From contig NZ_CAKKNB010000003.1 in assembly GCF_918741295.1 (NCBI RefSeq), positions 870,668 to 934,667 of the forward strand: a stretch of 64,000 nucleotides of DNA. The letters are read 5' to 3'. Position 1 is the first letter of the stretch. The number at the start of each line of letters is the position of its first letter. This document shows, in pieces, positions 36,869-47,069 of the stretch. Both the position numbers and the translations under genes were made by a program. The notes under the pieces were generated by a model. It worked only from the letters and a program-made list of their open reading frames with translations. It had not been told where the DNA came from and searched no databases. Source of the DNA: Aquabacterium sp. CECT 9606. Lineage in GTDB: Bacteria; Pseudomonadota; Gammaproteobacteria; Burkholderiales; Burkholderiaceae_C.

Positions 36869-37544
36869 GGGCTGAGCCACGTGATGAAGTGTTGTGATTG
36901 TTAAATTGCAGTCGCAATCTTTGGCGAAGCCAAGCGAGAGTTTACCTTTTGAGACCGCTTGGCATCGCCCAGACGTGGCCCGGCGGGGAGTCCCGCCAAA
37001 TTGATGGTGATGCAACTCGTGCTGCGTTCCGGAGAAAACCACCCAAGGTGTGGTCTTGCCAGGTCGCCGCGTGTGTCAGAGCCAATGTCGAACGAACCAC
37101 GACTCAAGGTTTTCATGGCGCCAGAGATTCATTTCGCTGGTGTCCGCGTCGAGTGACCGCACTAATGTCCCGGCCTATCCTGCACGTTTCCATTGCCGCC
37201 CCACACCTCGCCATGCTCCGCACAACGGAACGTGGCGCTGAGGTGCGCGCGAGCCACTGGACAATACGGCCCGATTCGCCCTCCCCCTGCCCGATGCCCT
37301 GGTTTGACGAGGACTTGCTGTACAGCGGTCCCGACATTCCGTGGTGGTCGCCAGGGGTTTGTGCCATGTCACCCGCGCACGCGCCCCTGCTGCACTGACC
37401 CTTCGGGGTCACCAGCCACGGCAATTCCTTCTCGGTTCTTTCTGCGTTGACTCGTGCATGAAGGTTGCCACTGACTCCGGTCGGTGGTGAATCGAGGTCT
37501 GCCTGGTGCCATCCAGGGCCGGCCTCGCATGGACTGGAGTTCAC
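36869..37544 (+). other. Long non-coding rne leader with stable hairpins
   Basis: About 675 nt without a credible gene on either strand; the open frames present have no family resemblance. Three short perfect hairpins are visible: TTGGC-GAA-GCCAA (36921-36933), GGCGGG-GAGT-CCCGCC (36982-36997), and TGACCC-TTCG-GGGTCA (37396-37411), the last with a UUCG tetraloop closed by C-G. RNase E of Escherichia coli autoregulates through a long structured 5' UTR. The same may hold here, but I claim no sequence homology. Confidence 0.5.
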
Positions 37545-40500
37545 ATGAAACGCATGCTGATCAATGCCACGCAGCCTGAAGAGCGCCGCCTGGCCATCGT
37601 CGACGGACAAAAGCTCCTCGACTTCGAGACCGAAATCGAGGGTCGCGAACAGCGCAAGGGCAATATTTATAAAGCCGTTGTGACCCGCGTCGAGCCTTCG
37701 CTCGAGGCCTGCTTCGTCGACTACGGCGAAGAGCGCCACGGTTTCCTGCCCTTCAAGGAAATCTCGCGCCAATACTTCCGCGAGGGCGTTGACGTCCGTT
37801 CGGCCCGCATTCAAGACGCGATCAAAGAGGGGCAGGAACTGCTCGTCCAGGTCGAAAAAGAAGAGCGTGGCAACAAGGGCGCAGCCCTGACCACCTTCGT
37901 GTCGCTGGCCGGCCGCTATTTGGTCCTGATGCCCAACAACCCCCGTGGTGGTGGCGTCAGCCGCCGCATCGAGGGCGATGACCGCGAAGAGCTCAAAGAA
38001 GCGATGGATCAGCTCGAGTACCCCAAGGGTATGAGCCTGATCGCCCGCACTGCCGGCATCGGCCGCACCGCTGCCGAGCTGCAGTGGGACCTGAACTACA
38101 TGCTCAAGCTGTGGACGGCCATCGACGAGGCCTCCGGCACGGGCAAGGGCGCCTTCCTGATTTACCAGGAATCGTCACTGGTGATCCGCGCCATCCGCGA
38201 TTACTTCACCTCCGACATCGGCGAAATCCTGATCGACACGGACGACATCTACGAGCAGGCCAAGCAGTTCATGCTGCACGTCATGCCCGACACGGCCAAC
38301 CGCGTGAAGCGATACCGTGACGATGCCCCCCTGTTCTCGCGTTTCCAGATCGAACACCAGATCGAAACGGCCTTCAGCCGCACGGTGAACCTGCCTTCCG
38401 GCGGCGCCATCGTGATCGACCACACCGAAGCGCTGGTGTCGGTGGACGTGAACTCGGCGCGCGCCACCCGTGGCAGCGACATCGAGGAAACCGCCACCCG
38501 CACCAACCTGGAGGCGGCCGACGAAATCGCCCGCCAGATGCGCTTGCGCGACCTGGGCGGCCTGATCGTGGTCGACTTCATCGACATGGAAGAGTCGAAG
38601 AACCGCCGCGAGGTCGAAACCCGGCTGCGCGATGCCCTTCGCTTTGACCGTGCCCGCGTGCAACTGGCCGCCATCAGCAAGTTCGGCCTGCTGGAAATGT
38701 CGCGCCAACGCCTGCGCCCTGCGCTGAGCGAAGGTTCGCACATCACCTGCCCGCGCTGCAACGGCACCGGCCACATCCGCGACACCGAATCGTCGGCGCT
38801 GCAGATCCTGCGCATCATTCAAGAAGAATCGATGAAGGACGGCACGTCCGCCGTGCACGTGCAAGTGCCGGTCGAGGTAACCTCGTTCCTGCTGAACGAG
38901 AAGCGCACCGAGATCACCAAGATTGAACTGAAGCAACGCGTGACCGTGCTGTTGATCCCCAATAAGCACATCGAAACGCCGAACTACAAGCTTGAACGCC
39001 TGCGCCACGATGATCCGCGCCTGGAAAACATCCAGACCAGCTACTCGATGATCGAGGAGCCCGAGGAAGACGTCGGCATCACGCGCCGCGAAAAGAGCAA
39101 GCCCAAGCAAGAGCCGATCATCAAGGGTGTCTTGCCCGATCAGCCCGCGCCCACGGCCGCCCCCAAGCACGAGCCCGCGCTGGAATCGGCCGTCACGCCT
39201 GTCGCCATCGTGCCCAAAGCTGTGGCAGCGCCCGCCCCCTCGACGGGTGGATTCTTCGGCTGGATCAAGAGCCTGTTCTCCAGCACGCCAGCATTCACGC
39301 CCGCACCTGAAGTCAAGCCCGTGGAAGAGGCACCGAAGGACACCGCCAAGGATGATGGCAAGGGTGGCCGAGGTGGAAACAAGGGCCGTGGCCGTCGCGA
39401 TGGTCAAGGCCGTGGCGGCGAACGCAACGGCAATGGCGAACGCGCCGAGCGTGGCGGTGAACGTGGTAGCCGTGGCGAACGCAGCGAGCGCCCCGCCGCC
39501 GAAGGCCGTGAGCCCCGTGAAGGTGGCCGTGGTGGCCGTGGACGTGGCCCGCGTGAAGACCGCGTCGCCGCAACCGAGATCACCAATGAGCTGAATGCCC
39601 GCGGTGAAGCGGCTGCACCACGCCAGGCCGACGAGCCCCGCCCCGAAGGCGGCCGTGGACGCGGTGGACGTGGCCGTGGCGACCGTCAGGATCGTACCCC
39701 CCGTGACAACGTCACGGTGGATACGCCTGAAAACGCCTTCGTCGACACCATTCCTGCAGGCACCGACGCGCAAGCCGAAGGCACGGCAGAACGCGAGGGA
39801 GCACGCCGCCGTCGCCGTGGTGGACGTGGTCGTGGCGAGCGTGACGATGCCAACCTGAACGCCGAAGGTCAAACCGGTGATCAGTCGATCGAGTCTGGTG
39901 ACGCCTCACCGCGCCAACAAGACGAGGCCGCTGCAAGGACCGAAGGCAACGACGACTTCAATGAAGGCGAACGCCCCGAAGGTGATGGCGAGAACGCCGA
40001 TGGCCGCCGCCGTGGCCGCGGACGTGACCGCAATCGCCGGGGTGACCGCCGTGACCGCCCTGCGGCCACGGACGAGAACCAGTCCGCCATCGAACCGGCG
40101 CCACAGCCGGATTTGAGCCTGACCTTGCCGTCACCATCCGCTGATGTGGGTCCGTTCAGCCTGGCGCCGAGCGCCCCTCCTGCCGCCGCCGAGGCTTCGT
40201 CCTTTGAGCCGGAGGAAGAAACGCCTCCGGTGGCCCTGGCCGTGGCCCCAGTGGAAGCGATCCACGTGCCAGCACCGGCGCCAGCAGTCCCCGTGGCCGC
40301 TGGACCCGTGGTGGCCTCCGCTGCGCCCGTGGCCCCTCAGGTCGAGGCCTTTGTCTTGCCCCTGAATGACCTCAATGCGATTGCGCAAAGCGCAGGCCTG
40401 CAATGGGTGAACTCTGACTCGGACAAGGTCAACGCCATCCGCGAAGCCATCGCCCGCGAACCCAAGCCGGTGCACGTGCCACGCGAGCGTCCGCCCGTGG

Positions 40501-40589
40501 TGATTGCTGATGAAGGCCCTCTGGTCTTAGTCGAGACCCGCAAGGACCTCAACCAGATCAAGCTGCCTTTCGAGTCGGCCACCAACTGA
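37545..40589 (+). CDS. rne: Ribonuclease E
   Basis: A 1014-residue endoribonuclease, the core of the RNA degradosome and of rRNA/tRNA processing. The S1 domain starts at residue ~35 ([20 protein letters not shown]), the catalytic Asp residues lie in [12 protein letters not shown] and [10 protein letters not shown], and the zinc link is [10 protein letters not shown] (Cys402, Cys405). Around 568 is [13 protein letters not shown], probably the amphipathic membrane-binding helix. Residues ~590-880 are an Arg/Gly/Asp/Glu-rich RNA-binding stretch, followed by an Ala/Pro/Val-rich region and a short C-terminal segment ([17 protein letters not shown]). The start is the ATG at 37545 ([10 protein letters not shown]), which is the family N-terminus. 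Confidence 0.96.
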   Translation: MKRMLINATQPEERRLAIVDGQKLLDFETEIEGREQRKGNIYKAVVTRVEPSLEACFVDYGEERHGFLPFKEISRQYFREGVDVRSARIQDAIKEGQELLVQVEKEERGNKGAALTTFVSLAGRYLVLMPNNPRGGGVSRRIEGDDREELKEAMDQLEYPKGMSLIARTAGIGRTAAELQWDLNYMLKLWTAIDEASGTGKGAFLIYQESSLVIRAIRDYFTSDIGEILIDTDDIYEQAKQFMLHVMPDTANRVKRYRDDAPLFSRFQIEHQIETAFSRTVNLPSGGAIVIDHTEALVSVDVNSARATRGSDIEETATRTNLEAADEIARQMRLRDLGGLIVVDFIDMEESKNRREVETRLRDALRFDRARVQLAAISKFGLLEMSRQRLRPALSEGSHITCPRCNGTGHIRDTESSALQILRIIQEESMKDGTSAVHVQVPVEVTSFLLNEKRTEITKIELKQRVTVLLIPNKHIETPNYKLERLRHDDPRLENIQTSYSMIEEPEEDVGITRREKSKPKQEPIIKGVLPDQPAPTAAPKHEPALESAVTPVAIVPKAVAAPAPSTGGFFGWIKSLFSSTPAFTPAPEVKPVEEAPKDTAKDDGKGGRGGNKGRGRRDGQGRGGERNGNGERAERGGERGSRGERSERPAAEGREPREGGRGGRGRGPREDRVAATEITNELNARGEAAAPRQADEPRPEGGRGRGGRGRGDRQDRTPRDNVTVDTPENAFVDTIPAGTDAQAEGTAEREGARRRRRGGRGRGERDDANLNAEGQTGDQSIESGDASPRQQDEAAARTEGNDDFNEGERPEGDGENADGRRRGRGRDRNRRGDRRDRPAATDENQSAIEPAPQPDLSLTLPSPSADVGPFSLAPSAPPAAAEASSFEPEEETPPVALAVAPVEAIHVPAPAPAVPVAAGPVVASAAPVAPQVEAFVLPLNDLNAIAQSAGLQWVNSDSDKVNAIREAIAREPKPVHVPRERPPVVIADEGPLVLVETRKDLNQIKLPFESATN

Positions 40590-40602
40590 TCGACGCCCAA
40601 TG

Positions 40603-40637
40603 AAAAGCGCCATCCCCATGCCGGGGATGGCGCTTTT
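40603..40637. terminator. Bidirectional Rho-independent terminator between rne and nagZ
   Basis: A perfect 15-bp inverted repeat (arms 40603-40617 and 40623-40637, loop ATGCC) with four A on one side and six T on the other. It lies 13 nt after the rne stop and 19 nt beyond the nagZ stop, so it can end both convergent transcripts. Confidence 0.93.
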
Positions 40638-40656
40638 TTCATGGGCCTGCGATTGA

Positions 40657-41772
40657 TCAGCCCGGCAGGCGGGCCAGGGCCTGGTGGTAAGGCGCGTGGT
40701 GCATCAACTCATCCCACGTGAGCGGGGCGGTTTGCGGCAACAGGTCCAGGCGGCGCGCCTCACTGTCAGCGCTGGGCTGCCACTGGCCGCGCGCATGGGC
40801 CATTTGCAGCCCGTCCAGCAAGTCGTCCACCGCCCTGCCGCCCTGCAAAGACTGGTTGCACAGCAACACCAGGTCGCAACCCGCGTTGAGGGCCGCCACG
40901 GCGCCTTGGGTGTGGTCACCCGCCACGCTGGCGCCTTCCATGCTCAGGTCATCGCTGAAGATGGCGCCAGTGAAGCCCATCTGCTCACGCAGGATGTCCT
41001 GCAGCCAGCGTTGTGAAAACCCGGCCGGCATGTCGTCCACCTTGGGGTAGATGACGTGCGCAGGCATCACGCTGGTCAGCGAGGTGCTCATCCATTCATA
41101 GGGCTTGGCGTCGTCGCCCAGTATGGCCTTGAGACTGCGGCGGTCCACCGGCACATCCACGTGCGAGTCCGCCTTGACAAAACCGTGCCCCGGAAAATGC
41201 TTGCCGCAATTGGCCATGCCGGCCAGCAGCAGGCCATGCATCACGCTCTTGGCCAGCAAGGTCACCACCCGGGGGTCGCGGTGAAAGGCGCGGTCGCCAA
41301 TCACGCTGCTTTCACCAAAGTCCAGGTCCAGCACCGGCGTGAACGTGAGGTCAACGCCGCAGGCGCGCAACTCACTGGCCAGCACATAGCCGCACGCCGT
41401 GGCGGCATCGCTGGCGGCCATGGCACCACTGCCCTCGCCCGCCTTGCCATCCTTCATCCACATCTCGCCCAAGCGACGCATGGGCGGCACGTGCGTGAAA
41501 CCGTCGGTCTTGAAGCGCTGCACGCGCCCACCCTCGTGGTCCACGCAGATCAGCATGTCGGGGCGCAACTCCTTGATCTCAGCGCACAAAGCCGTGAGCT
41601 GCACGCGGCTGGCCCAGTTGCGGGCGAACAAGATCAGTCCGCCGGTGAGCGGGTGCTGCAATCGGCGCCGGTCATCGGCATTGAGGCTCAAGCCTTCGAT
41701 GTCCAGCACCACGGGGGCGTGGATGATGTCGGAATCGGCATTGGCCTGGACGGAATGGGGCGATGGGCTCAT
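40657..41772 (-). CDS. nagZ: Beta-N-acetylhexosaminidase NagZ
   Basis: A 371-residue family 3 glycoside hydrolase of peptidoglycan recycling that removes GlcNAc from muropeptides. Key motifs are [11 protein letters not shown], the [14 protein letters not shown] loop with the catalytic His, and [10 protein letters not shown] with the nucleophile Asp. It has an N-terminal extension of about 15 residues. Its start overlaps the acpS stop (ATGA). It is the last gene of the lepA-to-nagZ run and ends at the bidirectional terminator. Confidence 0.95.
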   Translation of the reverse strand: MSPSPHSVQANADSDIIHAPVVLDIEGLSLNADDRRRLQHPLTGGLILFARNWASRVQLTALCAEIKELRPDMLICVDHEGGRVQRFKTDGFTHVPPMRRLGEMWMKDGKAGEGSGAMAASDAATACGYVLASELRACGVDLTFTPVLDLDFGESSVIGDRAFHRDPRVVTLLAKSVMHGLLLAGMANCGKHFPGHGFVKADSHVDVPVDRRSLKAILGDDAKPYEWMSTSLTSVMPAHVIYPKVDDMPAGFSQRWLQDILREQMGFTGAIFSDDLSMEGASVAGDHTQGAVAALNAGCDLVLLCNQSLQGGRAVDDLLDGLQMAHARGQWQPSADSEARRLDLLPQTAPLTWDELMHHAPYHQALARLPG

Positions 41773-42173
41773 GGGTGGTCGGTTTGGGTTTCGATGACAA
41801 CGAAGGCCAAGGCATGGTCCACCTCATCGGTGACCGTGACATGGGCCTGCCACTTCTTTTGGGCGAACCAGTCGGCCAGTTCGCCATTCAACACGATGCG
41901 CGGGCGTCCGCTGGATTCGTTCAGGATTTCGCAAGAGCGCCAGGTCATGGGCCAGTGGATGCCCAAGCCGATCGCCTTGGAAAAAGCCTCCTTGGCGGCA
42001 AAGCGCGTGGCCAGGTAACGCAATCCGCGAACGGCCACACGTGCCTGGCGTTGCCGGTAGACCAGCAACTCCTGGGGGCCCAGCACTTTCTCGGCAAAGC
42101 GCTCGCCCCGCCGCTGCAAGGCCTCCTGGATGCGGCGGATGTCGCACAGGTCGGTGCCAATGCCCACGATCAT
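41769..42173 (-). CDS. acpS: Holo-ACP synthase AcpS
   Basis: A 134-residue 4'-phosphopantetheinyl transferase that loads the prosthetic group on acyl carrier protein. It shows [15 protein letters not shown] at the N-terminus (metal-binding Asp) and [13 protein letters not shown] (Glu and Lys of the active site). It overlaps pdxJ and nagZ by ATGA at both ends. Its substrate AcpP is encoded about 13 kb away in the same window. Confidence 0.95.
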   Translation of the reverse strand: MIVGIGTDLCDIRRIQEALQRRGERFAEKVLGPQELLVYRQRQARVAVRGLRYLATRFAAKEAFSKAIGLGIHWPMTWRSCEILNESSGRPRIVLNGELADWFAQKKWQAHVTVTDEVDHALAFVVIETQTDHP

Positions 42174-42997
42174 GCCGGCACCGCCCGGCGCGCTCGCACG
42201 ATTTCGGCTTTGTAGTCTGCAATGGCCTGCTTGAGCCCGACGAAAAGCGCATGGCCGATCAAGGCGTGGCCAATGTGCAGCTCCGTGATCGCGGGCAAGG
42301 CGGCCACCAAGGCCGTGCTGCTGGCCGTGGGTGGCGCCACCCCAGGCGTGGCCGACCAGCTTTCGTTCAAAGACAGGCCGTGCCCTGCATGCGTGCGAAG
42401 GCCCAGGCTTTGTGCCAGCTTCAGCCCGGCCTGCAGACGTTGCAGCTCGGCTTGCACGCCCGTGGCATCACCCGCCCACCAGGCATTGGCCAGGGCGCCA
42501 GTGTGCAGTTCAACGCAGGGCGCGCCGGCTTGGGCGACCGCTTCAATCTGGGCCGGATCAGCCCCGATGAACAGCGACACGCGCGCCCCCACGGCGGCCA
42601 GACGCGCGCAAGCGTCCGTCACACGGGGCAGTTGGCCCACCACATCCAAACCACCTTCGGTGGTGATCTCCTGGCGGCGCTCGGGCACCAAGCACACATG
42701 CTCGGGGCGCGTGCGCTCGATGATGTCCAGCATCTCGTCGGTCACAGCCGCCTCGAAATTCAAAGGCGTCGCGATGCTGGCCTTCAGGCGCACCACATCG
42801 TCGTCGCGGATGTGGCGGCGGTCTTCGCGCAGGTGGAAGGTGATGATGTCGGCACCGGCCTCGGCCGCCAGGATCGCAGCCGCCACCGGATCCGGGAAAC
42901 GGCCGCCTCGGGCATTGCGCACAGTAGCAACGTGGTCGATGTTCACGCCCAGCAAGGGCGCGTCGTGCGTGGTCAGGTGCGTGGCAGAAAAAGTCAT
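42170..42997 (-). CDS. pdxJ: Pyridoxine 5'-phosphate synthase PdxJ
   Basis: A 275-residue TIM-barrel enzyme making pyridoxine 5'-phosphate from deoxyxylulose phosphate and aminoacetone phosphate. The family signatures are [17 protein letters not shown] at the start, [12 protein letters not shown] and [20 protein letters not shown]. An insertion of about 20 residues ([20 protein letters not shown]) lies in the C-terminal third and makes it slightly longer than average. Stop and start overlap neighbours by ATGA on both sides. Confidence 0.95.
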   Translation of the reverse strand: MTFSATHLTTHDAPLLGVNIDHVATVRNARGGRFPDPVAAAILAAEAGADIITFHLREDRRHIRDDDVVRLKASIATPLNFEAAVTDEMLDIIERTRPEHVCLVPERRQEITTEGGLDVVGQLPRVTDACARLAAVGARVSLFIGADPAQIEAVAQAGAPCVELHTGALANAWWAGDATGVQAELQRLQAGLKLAQSLGLRTHAGHGLSLNESWSATPGVAPPTASSTALVAALPAITELHIGHALIGHALFVGLKQAIADYKAEIVRARRAVPA

Positions 42998-43782
42998 GCC
43001 TGTTGAAGCTCCATCATGAGCTGGCGGGTGCGCAGCGTGTGGGATCCGAGATGATAGTGAAGCAAAGCGCGCAGCACCGTTTTGAGCTCACTCAAGGCGG
43101 GCATGCAGGCCGCCATCAGTGGTGGCATCGCGGGCACCAGTATCGTACGCCCGCCCTCGCCTTCGGTTGACAAGGCGGCCTCCAATTGGCGCAAAACGGC
43201 GCCGTCCAGTACGGCCCCCTCCTCGTGCCGGTGGGCATGCGAAATGCCCAGCTCCGGGTGCAGTTCGTAACCTTGACCCGGCTCCACCGCCTGGCCATCG
43301 ATGGTCAGCTGCGACAGATCGGGCAGGTGGCCCAACTGGCGCAGCAATACCATTTCAAAGGCCCGCAAGGCGGCTTGCAACAAACTGGGATCGGCCAAGG
43401 CAGGCAAGGTCTGCGCATAGGCGTCAAACAAGCCGGGGTGCGGGTCGTGGCGCGCCAGCAGGCGCATCAGCAGTTCGTTCAGGTAGAAGCCGGGCAGCAA
43501 GGCGGCACCACCAGGCCACGCGGGACCGCCGGCCCACTCGGCCTGGCGCAGCAACCAGACTTCGGCTTCATCAGAGCGCTTGACGCCAAAGCCCACCTGC
43601 AGACGCTGAAAAGGCATCAACACGGGCCGCAACTGTGAGTAGGGGCGCTTGGCGCCCTTGGCCACGGCCACCACGCGCCCTTGGTCGCGGGTGAACAGGT
43701 CAAGGATCAGGCTCGACTCGCTCCAGTCATGGCTGTGCAACACAAAGGCTGCACTGGAAGGTCGGGACGCCGCACGGGCCAC
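42994..43782 (-). CDS. recO: DNA repair protein RecO
   Basis: A 262-residue recombination mediator of the RecFOR pathway that helps load RecA on SSB-coated DNA. It has an N-terminal OB-fold (FVLHSHDWSESSLILDLFTR) and a C-terminal helical domain. The start is a GTG at 43782. It overlaps pdxJ by ATGA and follows era by 21 nt, the normal order. Confidence 0.93.
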   Translation of the reverse strand: MARAASRPSSAAFVLHSHDWSESSLILDLFTRDQGRVVAVAKGAKRPYSQLRPVLMPFQRLQVGFGVKRSDEAEVWLLRQAEWAGGPAWPGGAALLPGFYLNELLMRLLARHDPHPGLFDAYAQTLPALADPSLLQAALRAFEMVLLRQLGHLPDLSQLTIDGQAVEPGQGYELHPELGISHAHRHEEGAVLDGAVLRQLEAALSTEGEGGRTILVPAMPPLMAACMPALSELKTVLRALLHYHLGSHTLRTRQLMMELQQA

Positions 43783-43803
43783 TCAAAACGCCTTTGAGCT
43801 GCG

Positions 43804-44886
43804 TTACTCGTAGCCGTAAGTGCGCAGGCGAGCGTCGTCGTCGGCCCAGCCCGAGCGCACCTTGACCCAGATCTCCAGGAAGACCTTGCGGCCCCACAGA
43901 TGCTCCAGCTCGGTTCGCGCTTCCATGCCGATGCGCTTGAGGCGCTCGCCTTTGTCGCCAATGACGATGCCCTTGTGCGTTTCGCGCTCCACCACGATGG
44001 TGGCGGCGATCCTGATGATGCCGGTGGCCCGCGGGTGATTGGCCAGCGGAGGCTCGTCCGTGTAGGTGTCGATCACCACGGTCGAGGTGTAGGGCAGCTC
44101 ATCCCCGGTCAGGCGAAAGAGCTTTTCACGCACGATCTCGCTGGCCAGGAAGCGGTCGGTGCGGTCGGTCAGTGCATCCTGGTCATACCACCAGCCTTGC
44201 TGCGGCAGGTAAGGCCGCACGATGTCCAGCAGGCGGCGAACGTCGTCCGCGCTCTGGGCCGACAAGGGCACGAACTCCGCGAAGGGGTGGCGCTCCTGCA
44301 TGGTCTGCAGCCAAGGCAGGACATCGGCACGGCGGTGCACCAGGTCCAGCTTGTTGGCAACCAGGAAAACGGGCTTGTCTTTTGGACACAAGGCCAGCAC
44401 CTTGGCGTCGTCCAGGCCAAAACGCCCGGCTTCGACCAGGAACAGCACCACATCCACGTCGGCCAAGGTGGCCTGCACGGTTTTGTTGAGGTTGCGGTTG
44501 AGCGCAGCCGTGCCCTTGACCGTGTGCCGGGTCTGGAAGCCTGGTGTGTCCACGAACACGAACTGGGTGGTGTCGTCAGTGTGGATACCGGTGATGCGGT
44601 GACGGGTGGTTTGCGCCTTGCGCGAGGTGATGGACACCTTCTGACCCACCAGGGCATTGAGCAGGGTCGACTTGCCCACATTGGGCCGGCCGACGATGGC
44701 GATGAGACCGCAGCGTTGGTTCGACACGTCCACGCCAGGCTTGGCGCCGCCCGTCTTGGCCATGGCCAATCCAGCCAGCATGTCGTCCAGTGACGGGTTC
44801 AACGCATCAACCACGGGGGGGGCGGTGGGGGCCTGGGCAGGCGCCGCGGGCGAAGTGTCATCTGGTGACAAGGGAGTATCGGGCAT
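43804..44886 (-). CDS. era: GTPase Era with N-terminal extension
   Basis: A 360-residue GTPase for 16S rRNA maturation. G1 is [10 protein letters not shown]3 is [10 protein letters not shown]4 VANKLDLV, and the KH domain ends with [16 protein letters not shown], all intact. Before the GTPase domain are about 60 extra residues, mostly Pro, Ala and Thr, then [19 protein letters not shown]. The ATG at 44886 is taken, but internal ATGs at 44781 and 44763 would give a conventional Era. It starts 11 nt after the rnc stop. Confidence 0.93.
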   Translation of the reverse strand: MPDTPLSPDDTSPAAPAQAPTAPPVVDALNPSLDDMLAGLAMAKTGGAKPGVDVSNQRCGLIAIVGRPNVGKSTLLNALVGQKVSITSRKAQTTRHRITGIHTDDTTQFVFVDTPGFQTRHTVKGTAALNRNLNKTVQATLADVDVVLFLVEAGRFGLDDAKVLALCPKDKPVFLVANKLDLVHRRADVLPWLQTMQERHPFAEFVPLSAQSADDVRRLLDIVRPYLPQQGWWYDQDALTDRTDRFLASEIVREKLFRLTGDELPYTSTVVIDTYTDEPPLANHPRATGIIRIAATIVVERETHKGIVIGDKGERLKRIGMEARTELEHLWGRKVFLEIWVKVRSGWADDDARLRTYGYE

Positions 44887-44897
44887 GGTTGGCAGAG

Positions 44898-45701
44898 TCA
44901 AGAGGAACGTTTGGCGCCCATCGCGCGCTTCTTCGATGGGCTTTTTGACAGAGTGACGCCAGCACCTGGCTGGTCAGGGAGCTTGAGCGACGGGGAAGGC
45001 AGTTGCTGCACCTGCAGCAGGGCGAGTTGAGCAGCCACCTGTTCGGCAGCGCGCTTGGACAGCCCCTCGCCCAGCACGGAAATTCCAAAATCTGGCAAAT
45101 CGCACGCGACCACGAACACCTGCTCATGTGCCTTGCCCCGCGTGGAATCGACCCGGTAGACAGGCACGGCCATCTTGCGACCTTGAAGCCATTCCTGCAA
45201 GGCCGTTTTGGCATCCTTGCTCCAGACTTCCAGGGTGGTTTCGGCCATCACAGGCTCGAACAGCCTCAGCACCCAGTCGCGAGCGGTGTCAAAACCAGCG
45301 TCCAGGTAGACCGCACCGATGATGGCCTCCAGGGCATCCGCCAGGATAGAAGGGCGCTGGGCGCCCCCGCCACGAGATTCACCTTCGCTCATCTTCATGA
45401 CCGCGGGCAGATCCAGGCTCAAGGCCAGCTTGTGCAGCATGTCCTGGCGCACCAGGTGAGCGCGCACACGGGTCAGATCGCCTTCGTCGCTTCGGTCAAA
45501 CCGCGCATACAGCATGCTGGACACGGCCAGGTTCAGGACGGCATCGCCCAAAAACTCCAGCCGCTCGTAATGGTCCTGTCCGAAGCTTTTGTGGGTCAGC
45601 GCGCGCGCCAACAGCGCGGGTTCCTTGAACTCATGGCCCAGCCGCTGCTGCAAGGCCTTCAACGGCGAAACCGCCGCCGACACCATCGTGGATCGGGACA
45701 T
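44898..45701 (-). CDS. rnc: Ribonuclease III
   Basis: A 267-residue double-strand-specific endoribonuclease that processes rRNA precursors and regulatory duplexes. The signature [14 protein letters not shown] and the second acidic cluster [18 protein letters not shown] form the catalytic centre. A double-stranded RNA-binding domain follows ([20 protein letters not shown]). The C-terminal ~35 residues are a basic Ser/Pro/Lys tail. It lies between the DUF4845 gene and era. Confidence 0.96.
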   Translation of the reverse strand: MSRSTMVSAAVSPLKALQQRLGHEFKEPALLARALTHKSFGQDHYERLEFLGDAVLNLAVSSMLYARFDRSDEGDLTRVRAHLVRQDMLHKLALSLDLPAVMKMSEGESRGGGAQRPSILADALEAIIGAVYLDAGFDTARDWVLRLFEPVMAETTLEVWSKDAKTALQEWLQGRKMAVPVYRVDSTRGKAHEQVFVVACDLPDFGISVLGEGLSKRAAEQVAAQLALLQVQQLPSPSLKLPDQPGAGVTLSKSPSKKRAMGAKRSS

Positions 45702-45732
45702 CAGGATCCCAGGCGATCAAACCCGACCGCCA

Positions 45733-46080
45733 TCACTTGGATTGACCGTGGAACTTGATCAAGAGGTAGACCGGCTCGATCAACTCGATTTCCTTGTCGT
45801 AGGCGAACTTGACCACCACCTTGTCGTTTTCCTTGGTGACTTCCAGGTCACGCGAGCTGATGGCCTCGACGTTGTACTGCACCGATTTGTCGCGGTCAAA
45901 GGCGGCCCGGATTTCCGGCACGGTGCTGCCTGCGCCCGCGGCACTGGTCACCATCTTCTGGATGGTCTGAAATTCCATGACGGCAGGCACCACCTTCATG
46001 ATGACCAAGGCGAAACTGCAAAGAATCACCGCCCAAAACATCAAGCCGATCAGTGTGATGCCCGACTGCGAACGTTTCAT
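45733..46080 (-). CDS. DUF4845 membrane protein
   Basis: A 115-residue protein with a pilin-like N-terminus (MKRSQSGITLIGLMFWAVIL), one membrane helix, and a small periplasmic domain containing VPEIRAAFDRD and VKFAYDKEIELIEPVYLLI. DUF4845 proteins sit between lepB and rnc in many beta- and gammaproteobacteria. Their function is not established. It lies 17 nt after lepB and 31 nt before rnc. Confidence 0.88.
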   Translation of the reverse strand: MKRSQSGITLIGLMFWAVILCSFALVIMKVVPAVMEFQTIQKMVTSAAGAGSTVPEIRAAFDRDKSVQYNVEAISSRDLEVTKENDKVVVKFAYDKEIELIEPVYLLIKFHGQSK

Positions 46081-46097
46081 GTTGTCCCCCACACGAA

Positions 46098-47069
46098 TCA
46101 TTGGAAAAAGCCGATGCGCTTCAGGCTGCTGAAATTCATCCACACGACGAAGGCCTTGCCGACGATGTTTTCGTCAGGCACGAAGCCCCAGAAGCGCGAA
46201 TCTTGTGAATTATCGCGGTTGTCGCCCATCATGAAGTAATGGCCTGGCGGCACCTTGCAGACCACACCTTCTACACTGTAGCTGCAGTTTTCCTTGAACG
46301 GATATTCTTCAATGGCCTGGGCTGGAATATCAGGCTGGCGAGCCTTGTCAACCAGGATTCGGTGGCTGACGCCACTCAGGTTCTCGGCGAATTGCAGGAA
46401 ATAGCGCAGGCTGTCTTCGTCGTAAAACTCGGCCAGCGGCGTTTGCTCGATGGGCGTGCCATTGATGGTCAGCCGCTTGTTGATGTAGGCCACGGTGTCA
46501 CCCGGCAAACCCACCACCCGCTTGATGTAGTCAAGACGAGGGTTGACGGGGTAGCGGAACACCATCACATCGCCACGCTTGGGATCATGGTTGGCAATGA
46601 TCTTTTTATTGATCACTGGCAGGCGGATGCCGTAATGGAATTTGTTGACCAGGATGAGGTCACCCACCAGCAAGGTCGGCACCATGGACCCCGACGGGAT
46701 CTTGAAAGGCTCGAACAGGAACGAGCGCATCAGGAACACCACCACGATCACCGGGAACAAGCCGGCAGTCCAATCCAGCCACCAAGGCTGCATCAGCAAG
46801 CGCTCTTTGGCCTCGGTCACGTTGCCGTCGACCTGGGCAATGCCCTGGCGGCTCAACTCGGAGCGCCGGGCCTGGTCTTGCGCTACCAGATTGGCGGCAG
46901 CCGCTTCACGCTCGGGTTGGAACTTGTAGCGCTCGGCCAGCCAATACAGCATGGTCACGACGGACATGACGAACAGCAGGAACGAGAAGTTGCCTTGCCA
47001 TTGGCCCACATACCAGCCGCCCAGGTAAATTGCCAGGGCGCCGTAGAAAATACCGGTGAGGAAACTCAT
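46098..47069 (-). CDS. lepB: Signal peptidase I
   Basis: A 323-residue inner-membrane protease that cleaves Sec and Tat signal peptides. Two membrane helices are followed by box B with the catalytic Ser (IPSGSMVPTLLVGD) and box D with the catalytic Lys (YIKRVVGLPGD); box E is MGDNRDNSQDSR. The ATG at 47069 overlaps the lepA TGA by one base. All catalytic elements are present. Confidence 0.96.
   Translation of the reverse strand: MSFLTGIFYGALAIYLGGWYVGQWQGNFSFLLFVMSVVTMLYWLAERYKFQPEREAAAANLVAQDQARRSELSRQGIAQVDGNVTEAKERLLMQPWWLDWTAGLFPVIVVVFLMRSFLFEPFKIPSGSMVPTLLVGDLILVNKFHYGIRLPVINKKIIANHDPKRGDVMVFRYPVNPRLDYIKRVVGLPGDTVAYINKRLTINGTPIEQTPLAEFYDEDSLRYFLQFAENLSGVSHRILVDKARQPDIPAQAIEEYPFKENCSYSVEGVVCKVPPGHYFMMGDNRDNSQDSRFWGFVPDENIVGKAFVVWMNFSSLKRIGFFQ

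Noticed and set aside
36898-37398. A 166-codon plus-strand frame in the rne leader
   Set aside because: Arg/Pro/Trp-rich random-looking sequence with no motif; it has no ribosome site and is better explained as non-coding leader.
38175-39872. A 565-codon open frame antisense to rne
   Set aside because: Composition mirrors the RNase E coding strand, there is no motif or ribosome site, and it lies wholly within rne.
39340-40080. Repeat array or CRISPR-like structure in rne
   Set aside because: The repetition is RGG/GRG codon repetition inside the reading frame of the RNase E tail, without spacers or constant unit length.
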